A DNA stretch of 21,457 nt from CAYJDR01 sp964368965. Lineage in GTDB: Bacteria > Chrysiogenota > Deferribacteres > Deferribacterales > Mucispirillaceae. The stretch covers positions 1 to 21,457 of the forward strand of contig CAYJDR010000039.1 in assembly GCA_964368965.1 (NCBI GenBank), in the 5' to 3' direction. Shown in pieces: positions 8,610 through 16,440 of this stretch (positions within the stretch are counted from its first letter, which is position 1; every line of letters begins with the position of its first letter). Position numbers and translations under genes: made by a program. The notes under the pieces are model-generated. The model was not told where the DNA came from, did not search any database, and saw nothing but the letters and a program-made list of their open reading frames with translations.

Positions 8610-9299
8610 ATGATGGATATAGTACAATATTTATTGCAATTTATTTACTTCGTTATCCCAGGATTTATTGCCAGAAGTATGATAGAACATCTAACGAATA
8701 AAAAATTAGATCAACAAATAAATATTATTTTAAATACTTTTCTTGCTTCAACAGTATCTTTTACTTTCGGAAATTTAATATTAGAGCTCATGAATATGTG
8801 TCTTAAAAATCCATTCAATGTAACTAATGTACCTTTAATTTTAAGTAATGGTGAAGTTTCAATGAATAGTTTAATCAGTGCTGTTTTTACATCCTTGGCA
8901 CTATCACTTCTATGTGTATGGTGTATTGATGGAAATATAATTTTTAAAATAGCCAATAAATTAAAAATTACAACAAGAACAGATAATAATGACGTCTGGG
9001 ATGTTTTACTTTTAAATAGTACATGGATTATTTATAGAGATTACGTTACAGGATATTCATATTTCGGACAAGTATTGCAATTTTCTGATACAAAAGAAAT
9101 TAAAGAAATATTATTACATGAAGTATCAGTTAGTGATGAATTTGGAGAACCATTATATAAAATGGAAAAGATATATATCGCAAGAAACTTATCAGAGTTT
9201 TCGATAGAAATAGATAATTATAAGAAAGGAGAAAAATATGAACAGCAAGAAGAAGCCACACACGGATGTGAAGAAAATAATAGAATCATGTCAACCTAA
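8610..9299 (+). CDS. DUF6338-like membrane protein
   Basis: This 229-aa protein has three membrane spans in its first half, at about residues 5-23 (LLQFIYFVIPGFIARSM), 38-62 and 87-110. A soluble tail follows whose pattern is beta-rich: WDVLLLNSTW, then GYSYFGQVLQFSD and EILLHEVSV, ending at KIYIARNLSEFSIEID. That order, and the IPGFI motif in the first span, recall DUF6338 proteins; this is my recognition, not a search. The function of that family is unknown to me. The ATG follows directly on the hsdS stop. A second ATG 3 nt later is better spaced from the GAGGGTG site, so the start may be 8613. Together with the tail-anchored protein upstream it suggests that part of this R-M locus is at the membrane. 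Confidence 0.65.
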   Translation: MMDIVQYLLQFIYFVIPGFIARSMIEHLTNKKLDQQINIILNTFLASTVSFTFGNLILELMNMCLKNPFNVTNVPLILSNGEVSMNSLISAVFTSLALSLLCVWCIDGNIIFKIANKLKITTRTDNNDVWDVLLLNSTWIIYRDYVTGYSYFGQVLQFSDTKEIKEILLHEVSVSDEFGEPLYKMEKIYIARNLSEFSIEIDNYKKGEKYEQQEEATHGCEENNRIMST

Positions 9300-9393
9300 A
9301 GAAATAAAGCATTCAGCGATGCCTGCAAAAAAATCCGAACCTAATCCGAATCCGAATTATGTCCCACCAGCATTTAGAAAACCTAATAAATAA
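9238..9393 (+). CDS. 51-aa Lys/Pro-rich small protein
   Basis: This small gene overlaps the end of the DUF6338-like gene in another frame. AAGAAAGGAG stands 5 nt before the ATG, a strong ribosome site that would be wasted inside the larger gene, which is why I call it real. The product is basic and probably disordered: MNSKKKPHTDVKKI at the start, SEPNPNPNYVPP later, ending in FRKPNK. No function is known to me. It is followed at once by another small gene whose ribosome site overlaps this stop codon. Confidence 0.6.
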   Translation: MNSKKKPHTDVKKIIESCQPKEIKHSAMPAKKSEPNPNPNYVPPAFRKPNK

Positions 9394-9405
9394 GGAGGTG
9401 AAACT

Positions 9406-9579
9406 ATGGCAACTAACCCACCAAAAGGCGACGGACATAGAAATGGAGCTGTTAAAGAACGCTCACAAGTTCAAAACCCTAAAACAGGAATTTGGACAAA
9501 AAGAGATTCTAACACTGGAAAATTTATGGACGGCAAAAAAGATGGCACACCATTTAAAGGTGTTCGCAAAGAAAAATAA
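9406..9579 (+). CDS. 57-aa Gly/Lys-rich small protein of Type I R-M loci
   Basis: The product is 57 aa and begins MATNPPKGDGHRNGAVKE, with SQVQNPKTGIWTKRDSNTG and GTPFKGVRKEK after it. The ribosome site AAGGAGGTG overlaps the stop codon of the preceding small gene, so the two are coupled. I recall small proteins with this PPKGDGHRNGAV and NPKTG.W.KRD pattern next to hsdR genes in other bacteria; this is from memory, not a search. It has no visible catalytic motif, is highly charged and is likely nucleic-acid or protein binding. Another frame open over this stretch (9359-9607) is its shadow. Confidence 0.72.
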   Translation: MATNPPKGDGHRNGAVKERSQVQNPKTGIWTKRDSNTGKFMDGKKDGTPFKGVRKEK

Positions 9580-9585
9580 GCAATT

Positions 9586-9621
9586 CAGAAAAGCGAGGTT
9601 TTTATAACCTCGCTAATTCTG
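9586..9621 (+). terminator. Hairpin between small genes and hsdR
   Basis: AGCGAGGTT (9592-9600) pairs perfectly with AACCTCGCT (9606-9614) around a 5-nt loop. CAGAA (9586-9590) and TTCTG (9617-9621) extend the stem across a small internal loop. The downstream sequence is CTTTATATA, so the U-tract is weak. It lies 7 nt after the stop of the 57-aa gene and 24 nt before the hsdR start, where it could partly stop transcription and keep HsdR below HsdM/HsdS, or protect the upstream mRNA end. Confidence 0.6.
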
Positions 9622-9645
9622 CTTTATATATAGGAGGTATAGAAA

Positions 9646-12600
9646 ATGCTAAAAGACCTATACTTAGAAAAAAATATAAGTCAAACTCCAGCAATAGAAC
9701 TGCTTAAATCTATGGGATATATATATATTTCACCAGATGATACAGTTTTACAACGCGGAAGTAAATACGATGTAATCTTAAAAGATGTTCTTCGTGGACA
9801 GCTTAGGAAGATAAATAGATACGCTTTTGGTGGAGTAGAAAATGAATTTTCTTCTGCTAACATCGAGCGTGCTATAGAAGATATTGACTTGCCACTTAAT
9901 GACGGACTTGTTAAGTGTAGTGAAAAAATATTTAATATGCTACTTCTTGGCAATAGTTATTCTGAATTTGTTGGCGATGGCAAAAGCCTTAGCTTTAATT
10001 TAAAATATATCGACTGGGATAATTTCGAGAAGAATGTGTTTCATATAACCGAGGAGTTTTCTGTCGAAAGTTTAGATAAAGAACATAACGCAAGACCGGA
10101 TATTGTGCTGTTTATAAATGGTATTCCATTTGCAGTTATCGAGTGTAAAACTCCTCAAATATCGGTTGAGCAAGGCATAGAACAGATGATTAGAAATCAA
10201 AAAGCAGAGTGGATACCGCAGCTTTTTAAGTTTACACAAATTCTAATGTCTACAAATAAAAATGCTGTAAAATATGCAACCACAGGCACACCGAAAAAAT
10301 TCTGGTCGGTTTGGCGCGAAGAAGATACTGATTTTATGGAATCTGAGATTTTAAGCCATATTAAAGATAGACAAACCACTGTCCAAGATGAAAATATTAT
10401 TTCTTTATTCTCAAAAGATAGAGTTAAAGATTTAATAAAATATTTTGTACTATACGATGCTAATGTAAAGAAAATTTGCAGATATCAGCAGTATTTTGCA
10501 ATTAAAGAAACTATGAAAACTATCACTACTTTTGATGAGAAAGAAAATCGCAAAAGTGGTGTTGTTTGGCATACTCAAGGAAGTGGCAAAAGCCTTACAA
10601 TGGTTATGCTTGCAAAATTATTATTGCAAGAATTATCAAAAGAAAACCCTAAAGTAATAATAATTACTGATAGAAAAGAGCTTGATAGCCAAATAGCAAA
10701 GACATTTTCACACACAAGACTTCATCCAGCAAGGGCAATGAGTGGTAAGCACTTAGTAGAGCTTATAGACAGCCACAAAGCTGATGTAATTACTACAATA
10801 ATTAATAAATTTAACACAGCTGAGCGTATGGATAGTAAGAATTTATCAAAAGATATATTTGTGCTTGTTGACGAAAGTCATCGTTCAAACTATGGTGGAC
10901 TTGCTACGAAAATGAGAACAGTTTTCCCTAATGCCTGTTATATAGGTTTTACAGGCACACCTCTTATGAAAAAAGAGAAAAATACAATGGCTAAGTTCGG
11001 AGATTTAATCCATAAATACACAATTAAAGATGGTGTAGACGACGGAGCTATTGTACCACTTATATATGAAGGAAAATTTGTGGAGCAAAATGTTGACGAA
11101 GAAAACATAGATTTGTGGTTTGAGCGAGTTACTAAAAGGCTTAACGATAAAGAAAGAAAAGATTTAAAAGATAAGTGGAGTAGTATTAGAAGACTGACTT
11201 CAACCGATGCAAGGATAAAAAGAATTGCTCTTGATGTTGATACTCATTTTACTGATGGATATAAAAACACAGGTTTTAAAGCTATGCTTGCAACCAACTT
11301 TAAAAAAGATGCAGTTAGGTATTTAGAGTGTTTTGAAACTTTTTCTGACTTAACCTGTGCGGTTGTAATCTCCCCGCCAGATATGCGAGAAGGTGCAGAG
11401 GATATAGACGATGAAACAGATGATAAAGTGCGCAAATATTGGGACAAAATGATTAAAACTTATGGCGATGCAGATAAATATGAGGAAGCTATAAAAAACA
11501 AATTCCAAGATGGTGAAATTGATATTTTGATAGTTTGTAGTAAACTTTTAACTGGATTTGATGCGCCTATTTGTCAAGTTTTATACATTGATAAAGAACT
11601 AAAGGAACATGGACTACTTCAAGCTATTGCAAGAACAAACAGGCTAAACGAGGGCAAAGATTATGGACTTATCGTTGACTATCGCGGACTTATTACAAAA
11701 CTTAATGACGCGATGGACACATATACTGGGGCAGGACTTGAGAACTTTGATGGTGGTGATTTAAAAGGAACTATTGTTGATGTAATCTCAGTTATAGGCA
11801 ATTTAAGAGAAGCTAATAGCAATCTTTGCGAGTTGTTTATTTCATTAAAAGATAATAAAGATACCGAAGAAGTGGAAAGCTATTTATCTGATGAAAAAAT
11901 TAGAGAGAGCTTTTATAATTTCGTGTGTGCTTTAGGTAAACATTTGTCTATGGCAATGAATTCAGAAGTCGTTTATGAAGCTATGGATAGAAACGAGCTG
12001 AAAGTTTATCAAGATAATTTTATTTTCTATTCAAAAGTTAGAAGAAGTGTAAAAGTTAGGTATCATGATGCGATTGATAATAGCGAGTACGAACCGTTAA
12101 TGCAAAATCTTCTTGATAGTCATTTATCAGTAGCTGGGCTTAAACAAATCACAAAGCCTATTGATATACTAAATAAAGATGAATTTGAAAAAGAAATCGA
12201 AGAACTCGGCTCACTTAAAGCAAAAGCCGATGCAATTACAAGTAGTATGACAAAAGCTATAAGTGAAAAGCGTGATGAAAACCCAGCTTATTACGATAGT
12301 TTTTCTGAAAAAATAAAATCAGCACTTGAGGAATACAAAGATAGAGTTATATCAGAAAGTGAATACCTGGCAAAAATGAAATCAATTCTTGCTGATTTTA
12401 GAGAGAACAAGACTGATATATCCTACCCAAGTGAAATTAAAAAGAATTTGCATGCACAAGCATTCTACGGGGTTATCTGCGCTGTACTTGATAGTGAGAT
12501 TAGTATAAGTGATTATAGCGATATTATAACCTATGCTACTTTAGAAATTACAAAAATTATCGAGAAGCATAATCAAGTAGACTGGTCTGCTAACACTACA

Positions 12601-12735
12601 ATTCATAAAAAAATAGCACAAGAGATTGATGACTTGTTCTATAAAACAGAAAAAGAAAAAGGTTTAAAATTAACATTCGATACTATCGATATGATAATAG
12701 AAAATGTAAAAACAGTTGCACTAAGGAGGTTTTAA
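9646..12735 (+). CDS. hsdR: Type I restriction enzyme motor/nuclease subunit
   Basis: This 1029-aa protein is the translocating endonuclease subunit. It pulls DNA through the complex using ATP and cuts far from unmethylated targets. The PD-(D/E)XK nuclease is near the N-terminus: Asp152 in RPDIVLF and ECK at 166-168. Superfamily 2 helicase motifs follow: Walker A QGSGKS at 311-316, DESH at 409-412, GFTGTP at 434-439 and AIARTNR near 660-666. The C-terminal helical region (about 780-1029) should bind the HsdM/HsdS core. TAGGAGGT precedes the ATG. Length and motifs are complete, so it is likely active. A hairpin just upstream may limit its level. Confidence 0.97.
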   Translation: MLKDLYLEKNISQTPAIELLKSMGYIYISPDDTVLQRGSKYDVILKDVLRGQLRKINRYAFGGVENEFSSANIERAIEDIDLPLNDGLVKCSEKIFNMLLLGNSYSEFVGDGKSLSFNLKYIDWDNFEKNVFHITEEFSVESLDKEHNARPDIVLFINGIPFAVIECKTPQISVEQGIEQMIRNQKAEWIPQLFKFTQILMSTNKNAVKYATTGTPKKFWSVWREEDTDFMESEILSHIKDRQTTVQDENIISLFSKDRVKDLIKYFVLYDANVKKICRYQQYFAIKETMKTITTFDEKENRKSGVVWHTQGSGKSLTMVMLAKLLLQELSKENPKVIIITDRKELDSQIAKTFSHTRLHPARAMSGKHLVELIDSHKADVITTIINKFNTAERMDSKNLSKDIFVLVDESHRSNYGGLATKMRTVFPNACYIGFTGTPLMKKEKNTMAKFGDLIHKYTIKDGVDDGAIVPLIYEGKFVEQNVDEENIDLWFERVTKRLNDKERKDLKDKWSSIRRLTSTDARIKRIALDVDTHFTDGYKNTGFKAMLATNFKKDAVRYLECFETFSDLTCAVVISPPDMREGAEDIDDETDDKVRKYWDKMIKTYGDADKYEEAIKNKFQDGEIDILIVCSKLLTGFDAPICQVLYIDKELKEHGLLQAIARTNRLNEGKDYGLIVDYRGLITKLNDAMDTYTGAGLENFDGGDLKGTIVDVISVIGNLREANSNLCELFISLKDNKDTEEVESYLSDEKIRESFYNFVCALGKHLSMAMNSEVVYEAMDRNELKVYQDNFIFYSKVRRSVKVRYHDAIDNSEYEPLMQNLLDSHLSVAGLKQITKPIDILNKDEFEKEIEELGSLKAKADAITSSMTKAISEKRDENPAYYDSFSEKIKSALEEYKDRVISESEYLAKMKSILADFRENKTDISYPSEIKKNLHAQAFYGVICAVLDSEISISDYSDIITYATLEITKIIEKHNQVDWSANTTIHKKIAQEIDDLFYKTEKEKGLKLTFDTIDMIIENVKTVALRRF

Positions 12736-13470
12736 ATGAGTGAAACTTCTGAAAAAAAGCAATTAACGACAGATAATCGAGTTATAGAATATATTCTCAT
12801 TAGAAAAGATGTAAAAAATATTAACCTCAGAATAAAATCAAGTGGTGAAGTTCTGGTATCGTCAAACAAGACAGTGAGTTTAAGCCGTGTAGAAAATTTT
12901 ATTAAAAGTAAATCTGATTTTATATTTAAGCACTTAGATAAATTTGAAGATATGAAAAAAAATGCTCCTGCAAAAAAAGAGTATATTAGTGGTGAGAGTT
13001 TTCTATTTCTTGGAAAATCTTTAAGACTTAAAGTTTTAGAATGTGAAAAAGAGAATGTATATACTGATGGGATTTATCTTTTTTTAGAAATTAAAAACAA
13101 AGATGATTTTAAGAGAAAAGAGAAACTTATAAACAGCTTCTTTAATGAAAAATGCAAAGAGTATTTTGAAGAAATAGTGAATGAAACTTATCCGATTTTC
13201 AAAAAATACGATATAATATCCCCTAATATTAAAATGCGCTCCATGACGTCAAGATGGGGTTCGTGTATTCCATCAAAAAATCAAATTACACTAAATAAAA
13301 AGCTAATTGAAGTGCCAAGAAATTCAATAGAGTATGTAGTGCTTCATGAGTTTTCTCATTTCATTCATCCAAATCACTCGAAAAAGTTTTATGATTTTGT
13401 AACCATGCTTATGCCGGATTGGAAAGAGCGAAAAAGAATACTTGAAACTTATGCTTTTAGAGTGGAGTAG
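12736..13470 (+). CDS. YgjP-like (DUF45/M48-type) zinc metallopeptidase
   Basis: This 244-aa protein has the YgjP/DUF45 signature. HEFSH at 204-208 gives the two zinc histidines and the catalytic Glu, and His214 in HPNHSKKF supplies a likely third ligand. SMTSRWGSCIPSKNQITLN near 170-190 is the conserved block before it. Proteins of this family often sit at the end of Type I R-M operons, but their substrate is not settled. The ATG follows the hsdR stop without a gap, with AAGGAGG just upstream, so it is co-translated. A role in processing a protein of this operon, for example HsdR turnover, would be inference only. Confidence 0.87.
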   Translation: MSETSEKKQLTTDNRVIEYILIRKDVKNINLRIKSSGEVLVSSNKTVSLSRVENFIKSKSDFIFKHLDKFEDMKKNAPAKKEYISGESFLFLGKSLRLKVLECEKENVYTDGIYLFLEIKNKDDFKRKEKLINSFFNEKCKEYFEEIVNETYPIFKKYDIISPNIKMRSMTSRWGSCIPSKNQITLNKKLIEVPRNSIEYVVLHEFSHFIHPNHSKKFYDFVTMLMPDWKERKRILETYAFRVE

Positions 13471-13580
13471 GCTTCGGATAACTACTATTGCTTCATTAAT
13501 ATATATAGTATCAATAAAGTGCTATATTTTATATTTAAAGTCGCACCTTATCATTTATAATTAGTATTTTGATAAAGTAA

Positions 13581-13600
13581 TTATTCATTAAAATGAATAA
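13581..13600. repeat. Inverted repeat downstream of the R-M operon
   Basis: TTATTCATT (13581-13589) and AATGAATAA (13592-13600) are exact inverted arms around two bases. It lies 111 nt after the metallopeptidase stop, just before the longer hairpin at 13611. It is AT-only apart from one C and one G, so it may be chance or a weak terminator. Confidence 0.35.
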
Positions 13601-13610
13601 AATATTAAAT

Positions 13611-13641
13611 AGAAGGTGTTTCCAAATTGGAAACACCTTCT
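13611..13641. terminator. Long palindromic hairpin with TTTCCAA core
   Basis: AGAAGGTGTTTCCAA and its exact complement form a 15-bp arm pair around a single central base. It ends the plus-strand operon 141 nt after the last gene and stands 48 nt before repeat copy B. No long T-run follows on the plus strand, so it may block transcription in both directions less efficiently than the two related hairpins at 19563 and 21051. Confidence 0.6.
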
Positions 13642-13689
13642 ATTATTAATCCCATTTTATTTATTTAGTTTATTTTCCGAGCCACCCTT

Positions 13690-13722
13690 ATTCTTTGTTT
13701 ACAGCATATCAAATTTTGATAC
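13690..13722. repeat. att-like direct repeat, copy B
   Basis: It is the same 33-nt unit as copy A with one base changed (A instead of G at 13706), in the same orientation. The perfect palindrome TATCAAATTTTGATA is kept at 13707-13721. It stands between the terminator of module 1 and the 3' end of the DUF262 gene, 24 nt from its stop codon. It marks the boundary of the two gene modules. Confidence 0.72.
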
Positions 13723-13746
13723 TATATACTCTAAAATCCAAACTCC

Positions 13747-15540
13747 TTATTCTCTCCAGTTCCAAATCAGAATATTTCTATAAAGCTCTGCTCTATCATT
13801 AATATCTGCTCTTTTAAACTCTTCATATGATTTAAACTCGAGATTACTATTATCTGCAAATTTGATAAAACTCGGATTATTTTGATATTTTGCACTATTC
13901 AAAGTTTGAGCAAGAATGTTTTGCGAATAATAATGTGTAACCTTTTCTTCAAAAGTTTTATCCCCATAAGAAGCATTAAAACTTTTTGGAAGCAGCAATA
14001 AATCTCCTATACTATTTCTCACTATTTTAAAATCAATCTCATTATCAAATTCATCTTTATGTCTTTCAAAATGATCTGCCCATATATGTTCTACTTCTAC
14101 ATCTTTCTTATTAAGCATGTAATCATGTTCACCTGAATTGCTTGCAACTATTTCCGTAATCAGAGCAAGTAAAACTTTTAAGCGATGTCTATTTTGTTGG
14201 TTTAATGTCGGAGCTTCTTCTAAATTCGGCCCTGTTATAGGATTTGTAGATAGAAGTTCTGATAACTGCTGAACTGTTAAACCTCTCATTTTCTTGCATA
14301 ACTCATATATCGAACTTTCCATAGCACTTTGTGAAATCATCCAATGTCGCCACACTCTCCACGACAATACTTTTGTTAAATATTTCGAAACTATTTTAAT
14401 CTTTTCTTTTACAACATCTTCACTATCATTGTAACTAATTGCCGATAAAATTAATGCTGGCTGTAGTGTAAATCCATAATCACTATTAACAATTAAATAT
14501 AAGTAATCTTTCGTATTTCGTTCTTGTGTTAAGTTTAATATCATTGTGTATACATCTGCAAAATACTTAATATGTCTAATAAAATTAGTAAAGTCTTCTG
14601 ATTCATTTAACCCTAATTTATCACTATTATCACGTACCCACCTATGAAACTCTTTACCTATTCTTGTAAAGTCAGATTTAGAATTTTTGGCTTGAGATAG
14701 ATCCTCTGCATAATGTCCTCTAAAGTAAATTTTAAAAAATTCAAACTCAGCTTTTGATTTTGATGATAGCTTAATGTTTACAAGTTGTTTTATAACATCA
14801 TCAAATATTTTGATATCTTTTGTTCTAACACTCTCATTAATATTTGCAAGCAAATAACTTCTTAACATTTCTATTTGAGTTAGTGATAAACCTCTATCAT
14901 TCATCGTTTCAAAAATTACATAAGCAAATTCATCGCTATTTGTCCAAACTTTTGAAAACATCACTTTTTCTTTTAACCAGTACGTGAAACTAACAATATT
15001 ATCTTCATTTATTCTATCATCCCAGCACTCATCAAAATCTGTATATCTTTCAACTAAATTGTGCACTGACATTGTATCTTCTTTTTTTACTGCATATTCT
15101 CCTGACTGAAACAATGCTAACATGCACTCTTTTCTTTCTTCGATATCTAAATTAAATAACTTTTCTCCAAAAAAATCATCATACACTAATTTTTCAATAT
15201 CTGTTGGAAATCTTTCTACTGATCCAAACTTTCTTATAAGATAGATTATAAATAACGTTAGTGTAGTTATTCTTTGTTGCCCATCAATAATGGAACTTCG
15301 TTTCCCTGCTTTTAGCGACACAACAATTTCGCCCATATAATATGGATCATAGTTCATCACATCTTTTAATAAATCACCAGTTTTCCAATTTTTCAAAAAC
15401 TCTGTTGTAAAATCTGAAATTAAATCTTCTATTTGTTTTCTTTGCCATACATATTCTCTTTGATAAAAATCTACATCAAACTTATCTGAAAACAACTCTT
15501 TTAAAGGGTATATTTTGCTATCAACCATTTTGTTATCCAT
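13747..15540 (-). CDS. DUF262/DUF1524 protein (GmrSD-like nuclease)
   Basis: This 597-aa protein joins both halves of a GmrSD-type Type IV restriction enzyme. The DUF262 part has YQREYVW at 26-32 and the NTPase-like motif DGQQR at 86-90. The DUF1524 part near 480-545 has an HNH-type core: VEHIWADHF (His485), then NSIGDLLLLPKSFN and the K..FEEK pattern. GmrSD enzymes use the first domain to sense modified DNA and hydrolyse nucleotide, and the second to cut. The modification sensed here cannot be read. GGAG lies 8 nt before the ATG. It is the last gene of the TIR operon, 49 nt after the 268-aa gene. Both motifs look intact. Confidence 0.9.
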   Translation of the reverse strand: MDNKMVDSKIYPLKELFSDKFDVDFYQREYVWQRKQIEDLISDFTTEFLKNWKTGDLLKDVMNYDPYYMGEIVVSLKAGKRSSIIDGQQRITTLTLFIIYLIRKFGSVERFPTDIEKLVYDDFFGEKLFNLDIEERKECMLALFQSGEYAVKKEDTMSVHNLVERYTDFDECWDDRINEDNIVSFTYWLKEKVMFSKVWTNSDEFAYVIFETMNDRGLSLTQIEMLRSYLLANINESVRTKDIKIFDDVIKQLVNIKLSSKSKAEFEFFKIYFRGHYAEDLSQAKNSKSDFTRIGKEFHRWVRDNSDKLGLNESEDFTNFIRHIKYFADVYTMILNLTQERNTKDYLYLIVNSDYGFTLQPALILSAISYNDSEDVVKEKIKIVSKYLTKVLSWRVWRHWMISQSAMESSIYELCKKMRGLTVQQLSELLSTNPITGPNLEEAPTLNQQNRHRLKVLLALITEIVASNSGEHDYMLNKKDVEVEHIWADHFERHKDEFDNEIDFKIVRNSIGDLLLLPKSFNASYGDKTFEEKVTHYYSQNILAQTLNSAKYQNNPSFIKFADNSNLEFKSYEEFKRADINDRAELYRNILIWNWRE

Positions 15541-15589
15541 TTTATTTACTCCTACAGACTGTATTAATTTTACTCTTATAATTCTAATT

Positions 15590-16396
15590 TCATTTTATTT
15601 CTTCAATCTTTTCTTTAATTTCATTTATATATTTTGTCCTTTGTTTATTATCAATTTGTAAAATTGCTAAAAGACACATTTGGTATGTTTCATCATATAA
15701 TTTTTCTAAATCATCTTTTGCCATATCCGCAATAAATTTCTTATAATTATTTTTATTTTCCGGATCGACATTATTATGCCTAATATTAAAATTGTTAAAA
15801 GCATAAAACAAGCTGTTTGCAAATTTACTATTCACACTTTCAATTGTTCTTCTTTTAGGCTCTAAATAATCTGCAAATAATTTGAGTGCATTTTTCTTTG
15901 AAAATAAATTACCTTTCATTGAATGATGATTATAGGATAACGTATTAACTGCAATATCTTTAGGCGTTATTTCTGCAACGGAAATTGCGGATGGAGATTT
16001 TTCTACAAATATCGTAAAGCTATCTTGCTGTGTCGATACATACCCTATCTTCTCGACTAACATAAAAATCCGTCTAATATACACACTGAAATCCACTCCG
16101 TAAAATTCTAAATAGCGTGAATCAGCCGCTATAATAATGTTATACACATATTCGCAAAAAGAAACAAAATAATCGATTTCATTAGATTTGATTTTTTTCT
16201 TCTCTCGAAAATCAAATCCTGTCGCAGTATTAAACTCCTCTAAAGATAGGTAAGTATCACTAAACCACAGTTTGTTGAAATTCTCATTTATATTTTCATA
16301 AACATCATTATCAAAAAACATATCCCAAAGTTTTTCGTATTCTTTAGAAATATCAATCCTCATATCCTTCAAAACTTCTGCAAAATTTCTTCTCAC
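15590..16396 (-). CDS. Unrecognised 268-aa protein between TIR and DUF262 genes
   Basis: I do not recognise this protein. It is mostly helical and charged and has no membrane span. Its C-terminal region has NFNIRHNNVDPENKNNY (from about residue 207) followed by long helices ending in EIKEKIEEIK. The RHNN box inside an all-helical domain recalls HEPN/Abi-type proteins, but the spacing does not match the classical R-X4-6-H motif, so I do not assign it. The start is GTG at 16396, with GGAG 8 nt upstream; the next Met (residue 12) has no ribosome site. It lies 44 nt after the TIR gene and 49 nt before the DUF262 gene, so all three are likely one mRNA. It could be a partner or regulator of one of them. 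Confidence 0.6.
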   Translation of the reverse strand: MRRNFAEVLKDMRIDISKEYEKLWDMFFDNDVYENINENFNKLWFSDTYLSLEEFNTATGFDFREKKKIKSNEIDYFVSFCEYVYNIIIAADSRYLEFYGVDFSVYIRRIFMLVEKIGYVSTQQDSFTIFVEKSPSAISVAEITPKDIAVNTLSYNHHSMKGNLFSKKNALKLFADYLEPKRRTIESVNSKFANSLFYAFNNFNIRHNNVDPENKNNYKKFIADMAKDDLEKLYDETYQMCLLAILQIDNKQRTKYINEIKEKIEEIK

Positions 16397-16440
16397 TTTT
16401 CCATCTCCTATCTGTATTTAAAATTACTATTATTCTATCC

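Noticed and set aside
9359..9607. 82-codon plus-strand frame
   Set aside because: It overlaps both small genes in another frame, lacks a ribosome site, and the 57-aa frame has a strong one and a recognisable pattern.
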